Below, in pieces: positions 57,432 through 64,000 of a stretch of 64,000 bases of DNA (its first letter is position 1; each line of letters starts with the position of its first letter). A model generated the notes under the pieces. That model was not told the origin of the DNA, made no database searches, and saw nothing but the letters and a program-made list of their open reading frames with translations. The DNA is taken from NCBI GenBank assembly GCA_038503065.1, contig JBCAMK010000013.1, forward strand, positions 1,302,001-1,366,000. Direction: 5' to 3'. The position numbers were made by a program, and so were the translations under genes. The stretch is from Paragyromitra xinjiangensis. Lineage: Eukaryota; Ascomycota; Pezizomycetes; Pezizales; Discinaceae.

Positions 57432-59236
57432 TATGTAGAGTACGGAACTGTAGGTTGTTATAACATCAATCCTATTTGCTGTAATAGACTAAAGTACTCC
57501 TCGCAAACCGCCCGTTTTCGCAATCTGTAGCTCAAAAATCGGAAACTTAACTACTGACAACTGTCCCGCCCTACTTCAAAACCTAATCATGATGTGGCAC
57601 CGGCAGTTAATGTGGAAAAAGGTATTGTTATAAGTGACCATAGGTTATTCGAGCGCTAACTACGGAGAACTCCGTAGCCCAAACGCCAGGAACGAGTGAA
57701 AGCGAGTGAAAAAGAGGCCACTGAAGAATATTTGTGTCTCCACACTTTCAATGCCAACAAGCAGCTCTTGTTTTACGAGTACCCCGCTTTGGGGTCTCTT
57801 TGTATGGAGTTATGTGGTGTACGCTATGTACATCAGGGCTCCACATAAATTGACTACAGCGCACTGCGCCACCGTTCTCTCAATCCTGCCGCGATGTAGA
57901 CTTATTCTACAGATAACTAGCGCACTAATGCGGAGATACAGTAGTAGATATAGCTCCACCACTGCTAGCCGAAACAACAAAACCCTTATTCCATTTAACT
58001 TGATACTCGCTTACTGGCAGTAATTGAGTCTTAACACCTATCCAATCGATCGAAATACGATTGTGATTTAATATAGTAGGAAAACACCCTGGGATTGGAA
58101 TGGGTTGCTTTGGGCCCATAGAAATCGTTTACTCTACCCGTCTTCTAGAAACACAAAGCACTATTCGTCATCTCCAAAACCGGTTCCTTGGATTCAGCTC
58201 GTGTATGCACGTGTTGAGAGGCTGAGTTAAGGGCTTATAGTGGGGGCATGATGCACACGGCTAGTCCTTACCCCACCTTCTCCCAAAAAAAAATTTGTGC
58301 TAGGCTACAGGAAGTGGTGTAAAGGGCTTTCTTGTGGTATTTCGAGACTTGTGTTAATACATTCTGCAAGGTGGCTAAAAGGGGTGGGGATGAATCACTC
58401 TAGATGCATGAACTAAGCAAGCAGTAGAAACAAGAATTGAGATACGAACTTGATTTGCCCCTGCCTCACCGATCGCACTCACGCATTATGTCTATTCCAG
58501 TTCCTCATCTAAAATTTCCTATAAAATTCTTGTCGCCTTGGAGTCCCCCGTATATACAGTAGTTTGTGAGCCCAAATAAACGATCCATACCTATGCAAGA
58601 TGTTGACAGGCTTGGCTGGGTTTCCCGGTAGTTACGTAACAATATCTGGAAAATCACTTGGAGTTGGCCTATGGGAGTTGGTTACTTGAAATCGACAAGT
58701 TTACTGCAGTCACGAAACCTCAATGAGCATCGAGCCCTAAGATAAGGCAAATGTGATGCGCCAGTCTCCAAAAATACGCCCCAAAATAAACTGAAATTTG
58801 GTCAAATGTTACTCTACCTAGAACAACAAGCTAATTAAGTCATAGCATTAAATAGCCAAACAGAACTTGAAACAACCAATAGATGCCGTTTCCGGACTTT
58901 AAATTCCGTAATACTATACAATTTTGACCATCTTTGGCCCCCCAGAAAGCCCTATAAGGGTTGCCATCTTTCTCTTGTCAGAAAAAAACGCTGAGATAGC
59001 CTACAGAGCTTCGTCATGAAACCTAACCCTATGCCACGGACTAGCATGGCTGCTGAATTTTGAAGCTCTCCATCATCACCTCCATTCCATCCCACTTCAC
59101 CGCTAACCATATTGCGGAAGGGAATGTCCCTCAAGAAGCCCCAACGAGTGGCTGCAAACGTCACAGAAGCCGAATTCGTTGTATCATCGATCCCTCGTGA
59201 CACCCAGAGGCTCGCCGCTGCGGTGTCAACAGGGTA

Positions 59237-59401
59237 CAGTCGTTCACGGGGTGACGGCGAATCCTGTCTGATGGCGAACAGGGGTTATGCGCAGTATATT
59301 TCAGTACGGATTTGCTAAGCTGTCAGTTTTCTCGGACATTTATTGGCCAAAAACCCCTGTTCGCCATCAGACAGGATTCGCCGTCACCCCGTGAGTGACT
59401 G
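59237..59401. mobile_element. MITE, 165 bp, about 50-bp inverted repeats, TA target site
   Basis: The arms start CAGTC(G/A)(T/C)TCACGGGGTGACG and match over about 50 bp with two mismatches. TA lies at 59235-59236 and 59402-59403. The CAGT start is typical of pogo/Fot1-type elements. Only about 64 bp lie between the arms, so a transcript across it would fold into a long hairpin. Confidence 0.92.
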
Positions 59402-61691
59402 TATATCCTCTTCAATGTTGCGAAAGACCTCTCGGAGGATCACCCAATGAGTAGCGTGATTGCTGATCCAACGTCAAGGAGAGACAAAAGAAGAAAGGGT
59501 AAAAGCATACTCTACTGGAGCCGCAAACTAACGATCTCAGATAAGATACCTAACATACGGTAGGGAATTGTTTGTCATTCGCGATGCAATTGTTCACTGG
59601 AGATACCACCTACACGGATCGCCTTTCATAGTGTAAACAGACCACGCAGCACTACAGAAGATCCTGACCCAAAGGACACTATCCACCAGGCAAATCACAT
59701 ATCTAGAAGTCGTAAAATTCTACGATCATTCGAGCAGAATATATCCTAACAGATGATGGCACTCTCCTGAATCAGGAACCCTAAAACGCAACCGCTAGTA
59801 ACACATCCTTCAGCACTTCATACAAAATCGTGATGGGAGCAGGGAAGGGTCTCCCTAGAAAACACCAACGCTAGTTACCGGTGCGCCACCCACCAAAGCC
59901 TAAGCCGCCCATACCTGCCCCACTTGCTGCTCATGGTGTTTAGGGAAACGCATACTCGTGATACAATCAGTTATTCAACATTACAGGGATTCGAACCAAT
60001 CAAGATATGAGGCGAATATGGCGAGAAGCAGCATCAACAGTTCGAAACCCCCACAAATAGCCTGGTCAACGAAGTGGTGGTGCTATACACCACCGCCTTG
60101 AGCCTTGCTCACCCAATAGGGCTTCCCCTTCATTAGAACCTCTGTATCATTGAATACCCGATTTTACCACGGGTATATCAATATTATCAGCGATTACGTG
60201 TGCACCAGTTATGTCGACTCTGCCATTGGCTACAGTAGGAATCCCGATAGCCTTTTCGCTGTCATCAAGGCAAGAAAAGGGACCACGTGTAACCCGCAGT
60301 TCATTGCTGCACAAACTTTGTTTTACCTTGGTATATGCGACTTTTATCTGAACCTAGCAGAACTTCGGCCATGCTCAGACGGCCTCGCTGCCGGAGCAGT
60401 ACGTTTCGGGTGACGACCGAGCTATATTTATATTTTTGATCCTCCTGTTTTTTCAGATAAACAAAACTACACCGTTTATGAAGTAGCAGCAAATTCTAAG
60501 CAGTATTTTTATTCTAAGAATTGACAACGAAGATGATATACGTATATTCTCGCTAATAGCATGGCAAAATACTTATATCGTCGGGTTATCCTTTCTAGTC
60601 AATTCACTTTCAGCATATCAGGCGAACGTGGTAGCATATTAGTATTTGTCGGGTACGTTCTGGCCTGCTGCGAGAAGTCATCCTCAAGCATGCCAATCCT
60701 GCCCGAAGAAGAACGCGAAAAGAAGACAAAGGACTTCTCTACAGAGGCCGAAGCCCAGCTTTTCAGTATTATGTTGGGTGGATGAGTTAGTCCTCTAAAT
60801 TTTGGGGTGGGTAGTGAGACGGTGGGAGCGTGCTCTCGGTCCTTAGAACATTTCTTCTACATGATGTTTTTCGGATTTGGTGGGCTCAGCAAGAAAGATT
60901 TTGGAATCCTAACCTTACTTCTTTTCTCGGTGGACCATCCGCCTCCGCTCCAACATGAAATATTAAGGATGCCAGAAAGATGTATCACTTGCAATTGTAG
61001 GTGTGTATCTTACAAACCTCCCTATTTTACTAGCGACGGTTTATACTCATAACGTCCCAATACCAACTAAGAAAGCTACTGAGAAAGTTACCAATGATGT
61101 GAAAGAGTATATGTGGCCGCAAGGCAGCGGCTGTTGAAATAAAGCTACTGCTGCACTCGTAGGACAGCCTTTATGCTGGGGAAACTATTTGCAACATGAC
61201 GCGGCTACTTTGGCGATAATAATGCCGCTATGTCCATGGTAAACGCTGTTGGGAGAATTATATTTTTTGAGGAAACTTTTCCTATGTTCTCGCTCTCTGT
61301 GCTCTACAGTGTCGGTATCCTTCATCCGGAAAGAATGTCCGTAAAAATAAGTGCTCAGCTTTCTTGGGCTAGTTTGGTCCTGCGTTTTGAGCTAAGTACT
61401 GTTCATAGAATTGGCAAGCTACCGTACGAGGGCCTTACGCTGGTGTGTTGGAATTTCCTTTACAGGTAAGGCGGATTAAAAAGTTGGTGAAAATTTACTA
61501 GCACCTTACCAAGACCTCAGCACGGCTTCTGAAATCCAGAAGTTCTACCAACATTCATGATTATGCCCTAACTACCACAGCTATTTTCGTATCCAATATC
61601 CTAATTAGGTTGTGAGTTATCTTATTAGAAGAGAGTTACCGATGGGGATCCGTAGGTCCCGCGCCGAGCCGGACAGGAATACCTTGTAGAA

Positions 61692-62052
61692 TGAAGTAAT
61701 AAGATGAGATATTCGTTGCTTCTGTGGAAGGCTTGATATATTGGATAGAGAAGAAAGAAACGTAGAAGAGGCAGAAAGCCTCTGTATATATACAAGTAAT
61801 CAACCAATCAGAGCCCTTCCACCATATACCTCCTGGTCAGCGCCTCCAGGCTCAAAGCAGCCTCAATTACACTGAATAGCCGCCAGAATAATCAACAGCC
61901 AAAGAAGCCCAAATCAGCAAGGAATAAGAAGAAACCTGAATAGTAGGAAAGCCTACGTATGCTATAGAAGCCTACGTAGGTGGAGGAAAGAATAGAGCCA
62001 AATAGTAAGGAAAGGCCGGAAGCGGCACGAAAGGAAGCAAATATATCCAACA
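61692..62052 (-). repeat. 3' LTR of the copia element
   Basis: On the minus strand it starts TGTTGGATAT (62052) and ends CTTCA (61692). The ends were set by alignment to the solo LTR, whose borders are proven by its target duplication. The expected flanking pentamer here is TAGAA (61687-61691, plus strand); its partner is outside the window. Confidence 0.88.
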
Positions 62053-62066
62053 CTCCCACTCTTCCT
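62053..62066 (-). other. Polypurine tract of the copia element
   Basis: Fourteen purine-rich bases directly before the 3' LTR, the standard primer for plus-strand DNA synthesis in LTR retrotransposons. It confirms the LTR border and element orientation. Confidence 0.8.
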
Positions 62067-62243
62067 GAGTACTGCCAAATACACACAAATCCGTACAACC
62101 AATACCGAAGCCAAAGAGATACCAACACAGTGCAGTTCTATTTTCTTAAGAAAAACCTACCCCCCGATTGGCTGAGGTTTAGTAGGAAAAGAAACACCTG
62201 CCTGTCTGTGGTAGTAAGAGAAACACAGCCAAAATCAATCAAA

Positions 62244-63776
62244 TTAAGACGTCAACCCCATTCCCTCCATATGCTTCCAGTGCCTCTCTAGGGGTAGAGC
62301 TTTCGTCATGATATCTGCCGTCATATCTTCAGTAGGCACGTATTTGACGTTGATTAGCCCTTTCTCGTGAGCTTCCCGTACGAAGTGGTATTTGATATCG
62401 ATATGCTTCGTACGCTCGTGGAAACGTGGATTCTCCGTGAGTTTGATTGCGCCTTGATTATCAACGTAGAGTTGCTGCGGTTGCGGCTTCTGCTGCGGCA
62501 GTTGCTGCTGTAGGTGCTGTGATAGGTCATCGAATAGGCGCCTAATCCATATAGCTTCCCTCGCTGCTTCGGAAGTGCCTATATATTCAGCTTCTGTACT
62601 GGAAAGGGCAACTACAGCCTGTTTCTTTGATTTCCACGATATGGCAGTGCCGCCCAGCGTATATACGTATCCAGAGGTTGATTTCCTATCATCCCTATCT
62701 CCAGCCCAATCAGAATCAGAGAATCCTTCCAACAGCGTATCAAGGTGCCGAGAGCTGTAAGTAAGCGCCGTATCCATGGTTTCCTTCAGATATCGAAGCA
62801 CTCTTTTGGCAGCAAAAAGGTGCTGAATAGTGGGCGCAGAAGCGTATTTGCTGAGCGTTGATATCGTAAAGGCAAGATCAGGGCGCGTACAAAGCATCAA
62901 ATACATCAGGCTTCCTACAAGCGACTGATATTCCTTTAGTACTGCAAAGTCGGAGGTTTCGGAGGAGGCATCAATAGAGCGCAGATTATTGCCTGTTTCC
63001 ATAGGAGTAAGCGCTTTCTTGCAGTCTTCCATGCCAAAGCGCTGCAGCAGCGTTTGAACGAAGCGCTGCTGACTAAGGCGTATACTGTAGGTTGAAGAAT
63101 CGTTTGGAGAGGTGCCTGCAGCGAATATGCGCTCGATTTTGATATTCAGGAATTGCCTGGCTAAGCCTAAATCGGTCATTCGATATTGGTTGGCCAGCAG
63201 GCGCTTAATCCTATCAACTTCCGTACGTAAGAGGCAGGCAATCAGCAGATCATCGACGTATAGGAGTATATATAGCACATAATAGGCGCCATTTCCGTTG
63301 CTTCTGCCGTGGAGAATATATAGCGTAGGCTCGTTTGTGGACTGCTGGAAATCGTTCTCTCTAAGAAAGGCGTCAATATGCTTATTCCAGAGGCGAGGTG
63401 CCTGTTTTAGCCCATATATCGCCTTCTTCAGCCTGCAGATAACGTTATTCCTGTGCCACTTAAGCCATCCCACGCCTTCTGGCAGTTGCATATAGACCTC
63501 TTCGTCAATAGGGGGGTTTAGGAAGGCTGTTACCACATCCATATGATGTAATTCCCAGCCGTATAGAGCTGATAAAGCCACCAGCATACGAAAGCTTACT
63601 AATTTAGCCACAGGCGCGAAGGTTTCGCTATAATCTATGCCTTCTTTCTGCTCATATCCCTTGATAACGAGGCGGGCTTTATATCTCCTGCTTCCGTCAA
63701 AATTTAGCTTAGTCTTAAACACCCATCTGCAGCCAATTGCCTTCTTATTCGCCCATATATCTGCCTGAATAGGCAC
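62244..63776 (-). CDS. Copia pol: reverse transcriptase and RNase H, 3' part
   Basis: A 510-codon frame encodes the C-terminal part of a copia polyprotein. The RT starts near RWVFKTKLNFDGSRRYKARL and has the catalytic YVDD at about 173-176. RNase H has FSDSDWAGDRDDRKSTSGY, SSTEAEY and LYVDNQGAIKL, which carry the acidic active-site residues, and then ERTKHIDIKYHFVREAH. A Gln-rich insert (HLQQQLPQQKPQPQQ) precedes the last RNase H block. The frame continues upstream in another frame: 63790-64000 encodes the preceding residues up to AIKAEYASVRE and then hits TAA. A one- or two-base shift around 63783-63795 therefore separates it from the RT frame. The element copy is probably recent but no longer fully coding, or the shift is an assembly error. 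Confidence 0.93.
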   Translation of the reverse strand: MPIQADIWANKKAIGCRWVFKTKLNFDGSRRYKARLVIKGYEQKEGIDYSETFAPVAKLVSFRMLVALSALYGWELHHMDVVTAFLNPPIDEEVYMQLPEGVGWLKWHRNNVICRLKKAIYGLKQAPRLWNKHIDAFLRENDFQQSTNEPTLYILHGRSNGNGAYYVLYILLYVDDLLIACLLRTEVDRIKRLLANQYRMTDLGLARQFLNIKIERIFAAGTSPNDSSTYSIRLSQQRFVQTLLQRFGMEDCKKALTPMETGNNLRSIDASSETSDFAVLKEYQSLVGSLMYLMLCTRPDLAFTISTLSKYASAPTIQHLFAAKRVLRYLKETMDTALTYSSRHLDTLLEGFSDSDWAGDRDDRKSTSGYVYTLGGTAISWKSKKQAVVALSSTEAEYIGTSEAAREAIWIRRLFDDLSQHLQQQLPQQKPQPQQLYVDNQGAIKLTENPRFHERTKHIDIKYHFVREAHEKGLINVKYVPTEDMTADIMTKALPLERHWKHMEGMGLTS

Positions 63777-63789
63777 GTATTCCCACGTA

Positions 63790-64000
63790 TTATTCTCTTA
63801 CAGAGGCATACTCAGCTTTTATAGCCTTCTCCCACTCTACAGCACGTATATGTGTGGAAGCCTCCCGATAGCTATTCGGATCTTCCTCCATACGTGCCGC
63901 CAGGACTGACCTATTTGCCTTTGCTGCAAGCGCTGCTGCAGCGCGCTGGCTTCTTGCTGCGCGCTGACCTTCGTACAACAGGCGTTTCTTCTGCAGTTGC
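63790..64000 (-). pseudogene. Upstream pol fragment, frameshifted relative to RT
   Basis: Open to the window edge on the minus strand. It includes RSVLAARMEEDPNSYREA and VEWEKAIKAEYASVRE, the standard linker just before a copia RT. It ends at a TAA created by the frameshift described for the RT entry. Confidence 0.8.

Larger units (their letters stand above)
56371..61691. other. Large AT-rich spacer with two MITEs
   Basis: Over 5 kb without a supported gene. It holds the MITEs 57267-57431 and 59237-59401 and a short CAATC(CAA) repeat near 57127. Open frames of up to 105 codons have no motifs. No tRNA is supported; a B-box-like match at 59987 fails as a tRNA. Confidence 0.5.
61692..64000 (-). 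mobile_element. Ty1/copia retrotransposon, 3' portion, cut by window edge
   Basis: Read on the minus strand, the element has pol (reverse transcriptase plus RNase H), a polypurine tract at 62066-62053 (AGGAAGAGTGGGAG) and the 3' LTR (62052-61692) directly after it. The 5' LTR, primer-binding site, gag, protease and most of integrase lie beyond 64000. The gene order RT then RNase H at the 3' end fits copia, not gypsy. The LTR is the same family as the solo LTR at 3034-3405. Confidence 0.93.

Noticed and set aside
59970..60010. B-box-like sequence GGTTCGAATCC on the minus strand suggesting a tRNA
   Set aside because: The five bases on each side do not pair as a T-stem, and no A-box or acceptor stem fits upstream or downstream.

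Overview
The window looks like nuclear DNA of a filamentous ascomycete (Pezizomycotina). Genes are broken by many short GT-AG introns, mostly 45-70 nt, often with a CTAAC-like branch site. The protein set is typical of such fungi: an Alt a 7/Obr1-type flavodoxin-like quinone reductase, a DUF726 protein, a Ydj1-type DnaJ, a fungal Hsp70-like ATPase and a HeLo-like (STAND N-terminal type) protein. Gene density is low, about 13 supportable genes in 64 kb. The spacers are long and AT-rich and carry miniature inverted-repeat elements, a solo LTR and a Ty1/copia element. The species cannot be fixed from this window.

Layout. 0-6 kb: spacer, an F-box/ankyrin pseudogene with two in-frame stops, a solo copia LTR with a perfect target-site duplication, and one doubtful ORF. 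6.3-7.3 kb: the flavodoxin-like quinone reductase, whose TGA stop is followed by an open 47-codon extension ending in a CaaX-like box. 9.3-11.7 kb: a multi-exon gene of an unidentified family. 15.6-25.1 kb: three neighbouring genes that look like a lectin / pore-former neighbourhood. They are a protein with tandem H-type lectin domains (minus), a small protein with a MACPF-like motif (minus), and, divergent from it, an 11-exon protein joining a MACPF-like region to a jacalin-like C-terminus (plus). 27 kb: a small Cys-rich zinc-ribbon-like protein. 30-33 kb: a large disordered Ser/Pro-rich protein. 38-41.5 kb: DUF726 protein. 45.6-47.3 kb: Ydj1-type DnaJ ending in CASQ. 49.8-56.4 kb: an intact Hsp70-like ATPase, a single-pass membrane protein and a HeLo-like protein with three 12-residue repeats. 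56-64 kb: spacer with MITEs, then the 3' part of a copia element that runs off the right edge.

Exon joins were worked out by hand from splice signals and frame; most models close exactly in frame (total length divisible by three), and this is stated where it applies. Function beyond family recognition is inference. The points most worth following up are the MACPF/lectin neighbourhood, the CaaX extension behind the quinone reductase stop codon, the HeLo-like protein with tandem repeats, the MITE families, and an apparent excess of the palindrome TACATGTA in the spacers.
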